A stretch of 19,892 nucleotides of DNA from Bacillota bacterium (GTDB lineage Bacteria; Bacillota; Clostridia; Christensenellales; Aristaeellaceae), in NCBI GenBank assembly GCA_023398575.1, contig JAEWSC010000002.1, positions 1 to 19,892 of the forward strand, given 5' to 3'. The notes beneath the pieces were generated by a model, which was not told the DNA's origin, made no database searches, and worked only from the letters and a program-made list of their open reading frames with translations. This document shows positions 6,353-14,116 of the stretch, piece by piece (within the stretch, counting starts at the first letter, position 1; each line of letters starts with the position of its first letter). The position numbers and the translations under genes are program-made.

Positions 6353-8539
6353 ATGGCGGACAGAAAGCATCACGCAGCCCGTTGTTTGTGTTCATGGATT
6401 CTTTTGCTTGTGCTTGTTTTTTCCTTGGCCCCAGCCTTTGGCGAAGAGGAAAACATACTGGTGAATGGAGGTTTTTCCAAGGGAAGCGCCGGCTGGGGGC
6501 TGTACAAAGAATCCGGCGGCTCAGCCTCCTTTGCGGAAGAGGTGGGGAAAGGCGTTCTTGCCATCCATAAGGTCGGACAGAAGGATTACTCCGTGCAGCT
6601 GTATTATGATGGGTTCGGGCTTGAAAAAGGCGGAAAGTATTGTCTGAGTTTTACTGCGACATCCACCGTTGACAGATTGATACGGGCCAGAATACAAAAA
6701 AACGGCGGCAGCTATGACGGTTACGCCATGCAGGACGTTTCTCTGAAAGCGGGAAAAGCGTCCAGGGTAGACTTGATCTTTGCGATGGAAATGGACAGCG
6801 ACCCCGCACCCAGGCTATGCTTTAATGTGGGCAAGCCACAGGATGGTCCGGAGTATGAAAGCCACACGCTCACCTTTGAAAACGTTTTATTAATACTGAT
6901 GGATGGTGCGAATATCGTGCAGGATACGCAAAAGAAGCAGACTCAGGAAATCCTTGTCAATCAGATCGGCTATCTCCCCGCTGCCTCCAAAACAGCCTTT
7001 TTTCGCGAAGGTGCACTAGGGGAATCTTTTGAGGTGATAGACGAAGCGGGCAAAACCGTATATGCCATCAATCAGTCGACGGCTATCGATGATCCAGCTT
7101 CCGGCGATATGGTTTCAATCGGCGATTTCAGCGCCGTTACAGCGCCGGGCACGTATCGGGTGCGGGTTGGCGATGTGGTTTCCCCGGCGTTTACCATCGG
7201 TAAAAACGTATATGAGGCAGCATTTCAGGACGTGCTTCGTTTTTTCTATTACCAGCGCTGCGGCGTGGAATTGAGCAGCGGTATTGCTGGTGTGTTTGCT
7301 CACCCAGCTTGCCATACAGGCATTGCAACGATATATGGTACGGAAGAAAAAAAGGATGTATCCGGCGGCTGGCATGATGCCGGGGATTATGGCCGGTACG
7401 TAGCGCCTGCTGCCAAGACGGCAGCGGATCTTTTGCTGGCTTATGAAGCAAACCCTGCCCTGTTTTCGGACAGCACAAATATTCCGCAAAGCGGCAACGG
7501 CATCCCCGATGTGCTGGATGAAGTCCGCTTTGAGCTGGACTGGCTTTTAAAGATGCAAAATGAAAAGACCGGCGGCGCCTACCATAAGGTATCCTGCGCC
7601 ATCTTCCCTGGCTTTATCATGCCGGAAGGCGAGAAGGAGCCATTGATTTTGAGCCCTGTTTCTACTGCTGCCACCGGTGATTATGCTGCCGTCATGGCAT
7701 TGGCAGCCCGAATCTATCAAAAGATGGACCCCGCTTACAGCAAAACGCTGCTGGTGGCTGCCAAGAAAGCATGGTCGTACCTGGAACAGAATCCCGATGG
7801 CGGCACAGGCTTTCATAACCCGCAGGGTATACAAACCGGCGAATACGGCGATGCCACCGATACCGACGAACGCTACTGGGCCGCCGCGGAACTTGCGCAT
7901 ACCACCCAAAAGGATACGTACGCGAAAGCTGCCGCCATGCTATACGCAAAGAATCCGCCATCCGGGCTTGGCTGGCAGGCGGTTGGCACTTATGGTGATA
8001 TGGCCCTATTGCGTGCAGGGAATATCGTGAACGCGAATACCCAAAGCGCCATAAAAGACAGGATGCAATATGCGGCGGCTGCGCTTTTTGCTCTGGCTGG
8101 CCAAGATGGCTACAGCATGACACTCAAAACGGATTATCCATGGGGCAGCAACATGACTGTAGCCAATAATGGCCTGCTTCTTATGGCTGCTGCCTCCCTT
8201 TCCCCGGTGGATGCCCAAAGCTATACCACCTTGGCACGCCAGCACCTTGATTATTTGATGGGTGCAAACCCCATGGGGTATTGCTACATTACAGGCCATG
8301 GCAGTCTATCTCCTCAACAGCCCCATCACCGGCCCAGCCTGGCGGTGAAAGCAACTGTGCCCGGCATGCTGGCCGGCGGGCCGGATGGCGCGCTGGAAGA
8401 TCCCTTTGCCAAGACGGTGCTTTTGGGCCAGCCTCCTGCCAAATGCTATGTGGACAACGACCAAAGCTACTCCACCAACGAAGTGGCCATTTACTGGAAT
8501 TCTCCGCTGCTGTATTTGATGGCGCTGCTTTCAAAATAG
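6353..8539 (+). CDS. Secreted GH9 endoglucanase with CBM4/9-like and Ig-like domains
   Basis: A 728-residue secreted beta-glucanase acting on cellulose or related beta-glucans. Residues 1-30 form a signal peptide (hydrophobic core WILLLVLVFSLAPAFG). A beta-rich module opening with ILVNGGFSKGSAGWGL (about 34-180) resembles family 4/9 carbohydrate-binding modules. The Ig-like CelD_N domain begins at EILVNQIGYLP (about 199). The GH9 barrel shows SGGWHDAGDYGRYV with catalytic-base aspartates D342/D345, the HHR motif at H658-H659, and the proton donor E710 in NEVAIYWN close to the end. An upstream ATG at 6329 is less likely because GGAGAGG precedes 6353 at good spacing. No dockerin, S-layer domain or sorting signal follows the catalytic domain, so this is a free enzyme. 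It has its own promoter and terminator. Confidence 0.92.
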   Translation: MADRKHHAARCLCSWILLLVLVFSLAPAFGEEENILVNGGFSKGSAGWGLYKESGGSASFAEEVGKGVLAIHKVGQKDYSVQLYYDGFGLEKGGKYCLSFTATSTVDRLIRARIQKNGGSYDGYAMQDVSLKAGKASRVDLIFAMEMDSDPAPRLCFNVGKPQDGPEYESHTLTFENVLLILMDGANIVQDTQKKQTQEILVNQIGYLPAASKTAFFREGALGESFEVIDEAGKTVYAINQSTAIDDPASGDMVSIGDFSAVTAPGTYRVRVGDVVSPAFTIGKNVYEAAFQDVLRFFYYQRCGVELSSGIAGVFAHPACHTGIATIYGTEEKKDVSGGWHDAGDYGRYVAPAAKTAADLLLAYEANPALFSDSTNIPQSGNGIPDVLDEVRFELDWLLKMQNEKTGGAYHKVSCAIFPGFIMPEGEKEPLILSPVSTAATGDYAAVMALAARIYQKMDPAYSKTLLVAAKKAWSYLEQNPDGGTGFHNPQGIQTGEYGDATDTDERYWAAAELAHTTQKDTYAKAAAMLYAKNPPSGLGWQAVGTYGDMALLRAGNIVNANTQSAIKDRMQYAAAALFALAGQDGYSMTLKTDYPWGSNMTVANNGLLLMAAASLSPVDAQSYTTLARQHLDYLMGANPMGYCYITGHGSLSPQQPHHRPSLAVKATVPGMLAGGPDGALEDPFAKTVLLGQPPAKCYVDNDQSYSTNEVAIYWNSPLLYLMALLSK

Positions 8540-8551
8540 CTGGGTGTAAGG

Positions 8552-8586
8552 ACACGCCTCTCCTTTTTGGATCAGGTGTGTTTTTT
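8552..8586 (+). terminator. Rho-independent terminator after the GH9 gene
   Basis: ACACGCCT pairs with AGGTGTGT (one G-T pair), with a small inner TCC/GGA helix. A T-run follows at 8581-8586. Confidence 0.8.
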
Positions 8587-8617
8587 ACATTTCCCCGTTT
8601 CTTCACCCATTATATTT

Positions 8618-8626
8618 TGGTATAAT
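8618..8626 (+). promoter_or_regulatory. Extended -10 promoter of the DUF2156-GNAT pair
   Basis: TGGTATAAT is a perfect extended -10 element (TGnTATAAT). No good -35 is seen 17 bases upstream, which is acceptable for extended -10 promoters. It lies 62 bases upstream of the TTG start. Confidence 0.55.
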
Positions 8627-8688
8627 ATTGTTGTTATTCTTTTTGGATAACCTATCCCTATCAAGACAGGAAAAGAGGTCCTTGTTGC

Positions 8689-9588
8689 TTGCGTCTGGAC
8701 TTTAAAGAAGTCACACTTAAAGACAAAGAATGGGTGGAGCCGCTGCTCAAAATGAGCGAGCGCGGTTCGCTGGAGTACAACTTTACGACATGCTTCGTTT
8801 GGCGGCACATTTACAGCTTTCATATTGCCCGAATGGAGGAGTATTTCCTTCTTCGGTCCGACCCCAAGAATCCTACCTACCTTTTCCCTGCCGGCCAGGG
8901 GCCCTTGGATCCTGTGATTCGTGCGCTGAATGATGATGCGAAACAGGCTGGGGCCACACTTGTTTTCAACACGGTGCTGCCGGAAGCCAAGGCGCAGCTG
9001 GAAGAGTTATATCCCGGTAAGTTTCAATTTGAATATTACCGCGACGGTGCCGACTACATTTACGAAACACAAGCATTGGCTACGCTTGCTGGCAAAAAGC
9101 TCAGCGCCAAGCGCAACCATATCCACAGGTTTCTGGATAACCACCCCTCCTGGCAGTATGAACCGCTTTCCAAAGAGAATATGGATGAGGCCCGGCAGAT
9201 GAACATGGCCTGGTGCTTGCAGGCAGGCTGTACCCAGGACATGGCGCTCAGTGATGAGTATTGTGCGGTAGAACAGGCCATCCGCCATTTTGATGAGCTG
9301 GGCCTATGCGGTGGTCTGATCCGTTCCGAAGGCAGGGTCATCGCCTTTTCTATTGGCGATCCATTAAATGAGGATACTTTTTTGGTGCATTTTGAAAAAG
9401 CTTTTGCTGACATACAAGGCGCGTATCCTATGATCAATCAGCAGTTCATACAGCATAACTGTATGGATTACAAATTTGTCAACCGGGAAGAAGATGCCGG
9501 TGTCGAGGGCTTGCGCCACGCAAAATTGTCCTACCAACCCCTGCGGCTGGTGGAAAAGTATACCGCAACACTGAAGGAGCCGATGTAA
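8689..9588 (+). CDS. DUF2156 protein (phosphatidylglycerol lysyltransferase C-terminal-like)
   Basis: A 299-residue cytoplasmic protein of the DUF2156 family, which has the tandem GNAT-like fold of the MprF/LPG-synthase catalytic domain but lacks the membrane flippase part. Recognisable pieces are the opening LKDKEWVEPLL, the aromatic YNFTTCFVWRHIY, DYIYETQALATLAGKKLSAKRNH (family motif for the active-site region), and a C-terminal EKAFADIQGAYPMINQQF followed by VNREEDAGVEGLRHAKLSY. The start is a TTG at 8689 with AGAGG about 10 bases upstream. No ATG alternative occurs before conserved sequence. The gene is followed after 3 bases by a GNAT acetyltransferase, so the two are translationally coupled. 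The substrate is unknown; transfer of an amino acid or acyl group is a family-level expectation only. Confidence 0.8.
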   Translation: MRLDFKEVTLKDKEWVEPLLKMSERGSLEYNFTTCFVWRHIYSFHIARMEEYFLLRSDPKNPTYLFPAGQGPLDPVIRALNDDAKQAGATLVFNTVLPEAKAQLEELYPGKFQFEYYRDGADYIYETQALATLAGKKLSAKRNHIHRFLDNHPSWQYEPLSKENMDEARQMNMAWCLQAGCTQDMALSDEYCAVEQAIRHFDELGLCGGLIRSEGRVIAFSIGDPLNEDTFLVHFEKAFADIQGAYPMINQQFIQHNCMDYKFVNREEDAGVEGLRHAKLSYQPLRLVEKYTATLKEPM

Positions 9589-9591
9589 ATC

Positions 9592-10446
9592 ATGATCCGG
9601 TTTGCGAAGGCTGGCGACCATCCCCGGCTGAAAGCCCTGTGGGCACAAATCTTTGGCGACACCGCCGATGCGGTGGATACGTATTTTTCCCTGCGCCACA
9701 GCGATGAAAACATGCTGGTGGATGAGCGGGAAAACACCATTGCCGGAATGCTGTCCATGCTGCCCGTAACGCTCTTATCGGGCGGAGGCCTTACGATGAA
9801 AGCAAGGTATATCTATGCCGTCGCTACTCATCCAGATTTTCGCGGATTGGGCATCAGTACCGCCTTGCTGGATGCTGCTCACGAGCACATGAAGGGCTTG
9901 GGGGAAGCTGCCGCACTATTGGTGCCGGCTTCCCCGAGCCTTTTTGACTTTTACGGGAAAAGGGGATATACAACCGCTTTTGCACTGAATGTCACAACGC
10001 TTCACGCTTCATCCCTGCCGCCTTTTCCCGCTTCCGGTGAGTATGGGGCTTGTTCTGCCGCGGAGTATACCCTGATTCGGGATCAGGCTTTTTCACAAAG
10101 TCGCCTGTATGTCCGCTGGGAGGAAAGCGCCGTATCGTATGCCGTGTCTACCCTTGCACAAAACGGTGGCGTGATAAAGCTTTCCTGGGCATCAGGCCGC
10201 GGCTGCGCCGCCTGGGAAAGGATGGAGGATGGCATTCTGATAAGGGAGCTGGCGCTTGTAGAAGGTGATATGCCAACAGCTCTCTCCATATTGCATCAGG
10301 CGCTGAACGCCGGGCCGTACACGGTTCGGATGATGGAAGGCACTTTGCCGGGAGCGGACACAAAGCCCTTTGGTATGATTCATTGGCTGATTCCAGAGCC
10401 GTCTCTTGAGGGAGCTGCGCCGTATCTTTCCCTGGCGCTGGATTGA
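9592..10446 (+). CDS. GNAT-family N-acetyltransferase (Eis-like length)
   Basis: A 284-residue acetyltransferase. The acetyl-CoA binding motif A is at residues 76-92 (AVATHPDFRGLGISTAL), with R84-G85-L86-G87 forming the pyrophosphate loop. The motif B region, PASPSLFDFYGKRGY, is at 112-126. The N-terminal GNAT fold is followed by about 150 residues of a second domain, which is longer than a single GNAT domain and suggests an Eis-like or tandem arrangement. Its ribosome binding site (AAGGAG, 9574-9579) lies inside the end of the DUF2156 gene, 3 bases away, which implies translational coupling and a shared function. The substrate is unknown. Confidence 0.82.
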   Translation: MIRFAKAGDHPRLKALWAQIFGDTADAVDTYFSLRHSDENMLVDERENTIAGMLSMLPVTLLSGGGLTMKARYIYAVATHPDFRGLGISTALLDAAHEHMKGLGEAAALLVPASPSLFDFYGKRGYTTAFALNVTTLHASSLPPFPASGEYGACSAAEYTLIRDQAFSQSRLYVRWEESAVSYAVSTLAQNGGVIKLSWASGRGCAAWERMEDGILIRELALVEGDMPTALSILHQALNAGPYTVRMMEGTLPGADTKPFGMIHWLIPEPSLEGAAPYLSLALD

Positions 10447-10485
10447 CGCTTAACAACGTATAGAAAACGGAAAATAATAAAATGC

Positions 10486-10516
10486 GGCCGCTGTAAGAAT
10501 GCAGCGGCCTATTTCT
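10486..10516 (+). terminator. Terminator hairpin after the GNAT gene
   Basis: GGCCGCTG (10486-10493) pairs perfectly with CAGCGGCC (10502-10509) around an 8-base loop, followed by the modest T-rich tract TATTTCTC. A stronger T-run occurs about 20 bases later. Confidence 0.65.
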
Positions 10517-10551
10517 CATGGTATTCTCATCCTTTTTTTAGCATATATGCA

Positions 10552-10580
10552 GTGATTGGCAGCGCATGCTCTGCTATAAT
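10552..10580 (+). promoter_or_regulatory. Extended -10 promoter of the ABC exporter operon
   Basis: TGCTATAAT (10572-10580) is a perfect extended -10. The -35 position at 17-base spacing (GTGATT) is weak. The start codon is 40 bases downstream. Confidence 0.5.
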
Positions 10581-10619
10581 GGATTTGTGTGGCAGGATCA
10601 TGCTGGATAGGGGGATCGT

Positions 10620-11534
10620 ATGGAAAAAATCATTGAGGTCACAGGGCTTACGAAAAGCTATAAGGATGTAAAGGCGGTCCAAGGTATTGACTTTTATGTG
10701 GATGCGGGTACGCTTTTTGCTTTTCTTGGTCCCAACGGGGCGGGAAAATCTACCACCATCGACATGATTTGCACGCTGCTTGCGCCTGATGAGGGTACGG
10801 TGTCTGTGGGCGGGTATGTGCTTTCCAAAGACGACGAAAAGATCAGAAGCTTGATTGGCGTGGTGTTTCAGGACAGCATTCTGGATGACAAGCTCACCGT
10901 GCGGGAGAACCTCTCGACAAGGGGCAGCTTTTACGGCTTGAGTGGGAACAAGCTGCATCAAGCGGTGGAAAAGGCAGCCAAGGTGGCTGAGGTGGAAGGC
11001 TTTTTGGATCGGCCCTATGGCAAGCTCTCCGGCGGTCAGCGCAGGCGGGCCGATATCGCCAGGGCCCTGGTCAACACGCCGAAAATTCTTTTCTTGGATG
11101 AACCCACCACCGGTTTGGATCCCCAAACCCGGCAAAGCGTGTGGAACACCATCCGCGCCTTGCAAAAGCAGGAAGGGATGACCGTGTTTTTGACCACCCA
11201 TTACATGGAGGAAGCTGCTGGTGCCGACTATGTGGCGGTTATCGATAAGGGCATCATCACCGCCAAGGGAACCCCGGCGGAGCTGAAGGAGCGCTACAGC
11301 CGCGACCATCTGAAAATGGAACCGAATGATGAAATGAACCTTTTGCGCTATCTCAAGGAAAAGCAAATCCCCTATGAAGTAAAGGGCGCCATGGTGCATA
11401 TCCCCCTTGGCCGCACGCTTGATGCGCTGCCCATTTTAAAGGATTGTGAAGCACTGATTGATTTCTTTGAAGTGGTCTCCGGCAGCTTAGATGATGCGTT
11501 TATCGCCATTACCGGAAAGGGGATAAGGGAATGA
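10620..11534 (+). CDS. ABC exporter ATP-binding protein, DrrA/CcmA type
   Basis: A 304-residue ABC ATPase. The Walker A motif GPNGAGKST is at residues 37-45, the Q-loop glutamine at Q84, the signature LSGGQRRR at 136-143, Walker B ILFLDEP at 156-162 and the switch histidine at H194 (TTHYMEEA). After the nucleotide-binding domain there is a C-terminal extension of about 80 residues, as in DrrA-type drug and lipid exporters. AGGGGG precedes the ATG. The stop codon overlaps the start of the next gene (ATGA), an integral membrane ABC-2 subunit, so the two form a classical exporter. The exported substrate is not evident from sequence; drug, antibiotic peptide or lipid are all possible. Confidence 0.93.
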   Translation: MEKIIEVTGLTKSYKDVKAVQGIDFYVDAGTLFAFLGPNGAGKSTTIDMICTLLAPDEGTVSVGGYVLSKDDEKIRSLIGVVFQDSILDDKLTVRENLSTRGSFYGLSGNKLHQAVEKAAKVAEVEGFLDRPYGKLSGGQRRRADIARALVNTPKILFLDEPTTGLDPQTRQSVWNTIRALQKQEGMTVFLTTHYMEEAAGADYVAVIDKGIITAKGTPAELKERYSRDHLKMEPNDEMNLLRYLKEKQIPYEVKGAMVHIPLGRTLDALPILKDCEALIDFFEVVSGSLDDAFIAITGKGIRE

Positions 11535-12391
11535 TTGTTTGGAAATTTGCTGCCCGCAACCTGAAAATGTTCTTTCGTGACCGGGCTTCGGTGTTTTTTT
11601 CGCTGCTGGCGGCGTTCATCATCATCGGCCTGTACATTCTGTTCTTGGGCGATATGCTTCAAAGCGGTATGCAGGCTGTTCCCGGCGCACGCTTTTTAAT
11701 GGATAGCTGGATTATGGCGGGGCTGCTCAGCGTTACTTCCGTCACCACCACCATGGGCGCCTTTGGCATTATGGTCACTGATCGGGAGAAAAAGTCCTCC
11801 AAGGATTTTGCGGCCTCTCCTGTCAAACGCTCCACCCTGGCTGCCGGTTATATTGTAAGCTCGTTCCTCATCGGCCTGCTCATGACCCTTGTCACCCTTG
11901 TGTTGGCCGAGGTATATATTACGGCCTACGGCGGGCAGATATTGAGCACAACAAGCTTAATCAAGCTCTTTGGGGTCATGCTGCTGTCGGTTATGTCCAG
12001 CACGGCCATGGTATTGTTCCTGGTGTCCTTTTTCAAAAGCAACAACGCCTTTGCCACTGCCTCCAGCATTCTGGGTACGTTAATCGGATTTTTGACCGGT
12101 GTGTACATCCCCTTGGGCCAGTTGCCGGAAGCCGTGCAATCCATTGTAAAGTTCTTTCCCGTATCCCATGCCAGCCTGCTGTTCCGCCAGGTGATGATGG
12201 ACGCTCCATTACAGGCTGCCTTTGCTGGTGCGCCGGCGGAATCGGTTTCTGGCTTTAAAAGCATGATGGGCGTTTCCTTTCAAATTGGCGGCACAGAGGT
12301 TTCCATGCTGGCCAGCGCCTTGGTGCTCGTTGGCACAACGGTGGTTTTCTTTCTGCTTTCCACCTGGAATCTGTCAAGGAAAAGGAAATAG
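11531..12391 (+). CDS. ABC-2 type exporter permease
   Basis: A 286-residue membrane protein with about six hydrophobic segments: near residues 20-40, 58-80, 105-128, 140-165, 170-195 and 255-277. The order fits the ABC-2 superfamily: an N-terminal cytoplasmic stretch AARNLKMFFRDRASVFF, a central TDREKKSSKDFAASPVKRS loop that faces the ATPase, and the conserved TGVYIPLGQLPEAVQSIVKF block. It overlaps the ATPase gene by 4 bases and is its obligate partner. A basic tail (LSRKRK) ends the protein. No promoter of its own is seen. Confidence 0.9.
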   Translation: MIVWKFAARNLKMFFRDRASVFFSLLAAFIIIGLYILFLGDMLQSGMQAVPGARFLMDSWIMAGLLSVTSVTTTMGAFGIMVTDREKKSSKDFAASPVKRSTLAAGYIVSSFLIGLLMTLVTLVLAEVYITAYGGQILSTTSLIKLFGVMLLSVMSSTAMVLFLVSFFKSNNAFATASSILGTLIGFLTGVYIPLGQLPEAVQSIVKFFPVSHASLLFRQVMMDAPLQAAFAGAPAESVSGFKSMMGVSFQIGGTEVSMLASALVLVGTTVVFFLLSTWNLSRKRK

Positions 12392-12445
12392 TGTTTCGCG
12401 CATGGAATGGATAGGGGACAATTTTGTTTGGAGAGGATGAACCCT

Positions 12446-12919
12446 ATGCCCGACATGCTGGTGCATTTGCTGAAACTGCCGGAACTTGCCCCTCACCTAA
12501 ACGACATGGCGCAAAAGGGGATTTCTGTGCGCCGGGCCATGGTGCCTGACATGCGCCGTATTACCGCCTGGGTGGAAAAGCATTTCGGCCCCCGCTGGGC
12601 CAGTGAATGCGAAGTCTGCTTTTCCCGACAACCAGTGAGCCTGTATATCGCTGTGAAGGACGATGAAATTTTGGGCTTTGGCTGTTATGAGGCCACCTGC
12701 CGCGACTACTTTGGCCCTACGGGTGTATTGGAAAGCCAGCGCGGATTGGGTATCGGAAAGGTCTTGTTGATTGCCTGTTTGCATGGGCTTCGGGAGATGG
12801 GATATGCCTATGCGATTATTGGTGGAGCGGGGCCGGTGGGCTTTTATGAAAAAGCGGTAGGCGCCGCCTTGATTCCAGATTCTGTGCCTGGGGCATACAA
12901 AGACCTGCTGAAAGAATAA
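12446..12919 (+). CDS. Small GNAT-family N-acetyltransferase
   Basis: A 157-residue single-domain acetyltransferase. The acetyl-CoA motif is LESQRGLGIGKVLLIACL, with the R-G-L-G-I-G loop, followed by YAYAIIGGAGPVGFYEKAVG, the family's beta-5/alpha-4 block. A longer frame opens at 12407, but GGAGAGG at 12429-12435 supports the ATG at 12446. It lies 54 bases after the ABC-2 permease with no terminator between, so it is probably the third gene of that transcript. A self-resistance role together with the exporter (acetylate and pump out) is possible but not shown by sequence. Confidence 0.82.
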   Translation: MPDMLVHLLKLPELAPHLNDMAQKGISVRRAMVPDMRRITAWVEKHFGPRWASECEVCFSRQPVSLYIAVKDDEILGFGCYEATCRDYFGPTGVLESQRGLGIGKVLLIACLHGLREMGYAYAIIGGAGPVGFYEKAVGAALIPDSVPGAYKDLLKE

Positions 12920-12935
12920 CATCGAGGAAAACAAA

Positions 12936-12979
12936 GCGCCGCCGGGAAGCCATTGGCAACCCGGCGGCGTTGTATTATT
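12936..12979. terminator. Bidirectional terminator between convergent genes
   Basis: CGCCGCCGGG (12937-12946) pairs perfectly with CCCGGCGGCG (12960-12969) around a 13-base loop. Plus-strand readout is followed by TTGTATTATTTT and minus-strand readout by CTTTGTTTTCC, so it can serve both the GNAT gene and the convergent gene at 12980-13924. Confidence 0.85.
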
Positions 12980-13924
12980 TTAACCCTGTTGTAAACTTAT
13001 CAGCCTGTCCAGACCGATGGCGCTGATGAGCAGGCGTTCTTTTTTATTGCCCAGAAGCTTTTGCGTCCAATCTACAAAGCCACCGTCTCCCACCTCAGAC
13101 AGCTTTCCGTTGATGGGTATCATCAGTTTAAAGTTGATGCCCCGGTAATAGGCATTGTCTGATTCCGCCGTTTCGAAGGTGAGGGGCAGCACCGGCAGCA
13201 TTTTTTGAATATGACCGGCGGTGCGCTCCAAAAAGCCCTGACCGTCCTTGTACCCGCCCCGCATTTTGAGAACGAGATGAAGGGGTGTTTTCAACTCCTC
13301 GCGAAACAGCCTGTCGTAATAGGCAAGGTGCGTGGCGATCAAGCTGTGTTCGCAAGTATAGGAGCCCGTATCCTGGCCGGAGGAGACCATGCAAAAGAGC
13401 CCAAAATGGCTGAAGCTGTTGGGTCCTGAAAAGACTTGGCCTCTTGCTACGCGGCATGCGGCGCTTGCGTGGATGTACTGTCTGGCATTGACCGACACCT
13501 TCTTTTGCAGCCGGTCGGCGATGATCAGCGCTAGCATATTGGTAGGGTCGGCAAGCACTTCTGTACCCCGTAAAGCAGATAGCACTTTGTTCTGGCTGAC
13601 CGATGCCATAGAGGAACAGCTGTAAAGCTGCCCGGCAGGGGACAACAAAGTAGGCTCGATGCCCATTTCCCTGGCCAGGGTCAGGGTTTTCAGTTCCGTG
13701 TGCAAATAGGCGATCGGGTCTATCGTGGCAGGCTTGACAAAACGGTTGCTATGATACTCCCTCAAAAGCTGAGGCTGGGTTACGCGGCTTGACCGGCTAG
13801 CAAACACCTCCATCAAAAGCGTTTGCAGGTCGGAGGGGGATAGGGCGGCCAATTTGTTCAATAGTTCCTCATCGCCAGATTGCTGAAGGATTCTATCCAA
13901 AATAGAAGAATGGTTTTCCGCCAT
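12980..13924 (-). CDS. Conserved hypothetical with degenerate HisRS-like class II fold
   Basis: A 314-residue protein with no family I can name confidently. Residues 1-45 look helical. From about residue 120 the order of motifs follows histidyl-tRNA synthetase and HisZ: a motif-2-like block ACRVARGQVF...NSFSHFG (156-175), YYRGINFKL (259-267) resembling the HisRS YYTGIVFE strand, GDGGFVDWTQKLLG (279-292) in place of GGGRYDxLLxxFG, and a motif-3-like SAIGLDRLISL (301-311). The glutamate of motif 2 and the LVRGLD arginine are absent, so tRNA charging is unlikely. AGGAGG lies 9 bases before the chosen ATG; another ATG six bases upstream is also possible. It stands alone, convergent with the GNAT gene and behind the GH65 terminator. 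The fold assignment is inference from motif layout. Confidence 0.7.
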   Translation of the reverse strand: MAENHSSILDRILQQSGDEELLNKLAALSPSDLQTLLMEVFASRSSRVTQPQLLREYHSNRFVKPATIDPIAYLHTELKTLTLAREMGIEPTLLSPAGQLYSCSSMASVSQNKVLSALRGTEVLADPTNMLALIIADRLQKKVSVNARQYIHASAACRVARGQVFSGPNSFSHFGLFCMVSSGQDTGSYTCEHSLIATHLAYYDRLFREELKTPLHLVLKMRGGYKDGQGFLERTAGHIQKMLPVLPLTFETAESDNAYYRGINFKLMIPINGKLSEVGDGGFVDWTQKLLGNKKERLLISAIGLDRLISLQQG

Positions 13925-13984
13925 TTTCATGCTCCTCCTTGCCTTCACCGCGCTTGAGCGGGTGTCAATCTTCTTTTATTCATG

Positions 13985-14013
13985 AGTATACACGAAAACA
14001 GATAAGGAAGTAA
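13985..14013 (-). promoter_or_regulatory. Probable promoter of the HisRS-like gene
   Basis: On the minus strand TATACT (13985-13990) is preceded after 17 bases by TTACTT (14008-14013). The -10 is good and the -35 weak. It lies about 60 bases upstream of the start. Confidence 0.4.
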
Positions 14014-14068
14014 AACTGTGTTTTGCGATTGCTTTGCTTTGGATAGTGCGATTTACTAACGCTTTGCA

Positions 14069-14099
14069 TAAAGAAACGGAGGATGATAGCATCCTCCGT
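14069..14099 (-). terminator. Rho-independent terminator after the GH65 gene
   Basis: ACGGAGGATG and CATCCTCCGT form a perfect 10-base-pair stem with a 4-base loop. On the minus strand the T-rich stretch TTTCTTT follows. It lies just after the GH65 stop codon. Confidence 0.85.
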
Positions 14100-14116
14100 C
14101 AGGGCTTCCGGTTGAT

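Noticed and set aside
7115..7489. Minus-strand frames within the GH9 gene
   Set aside because: They are shadows of a gene with intact GH9 catalytic motifs in the plus frame.
10527..11399. 290-residue minus-strand open frame
   Set aside because: It lies antisense to the ABC ATPase gene, whose Walker A, signature and Walker B motifs are intact; no ribosome binding site or family signal.
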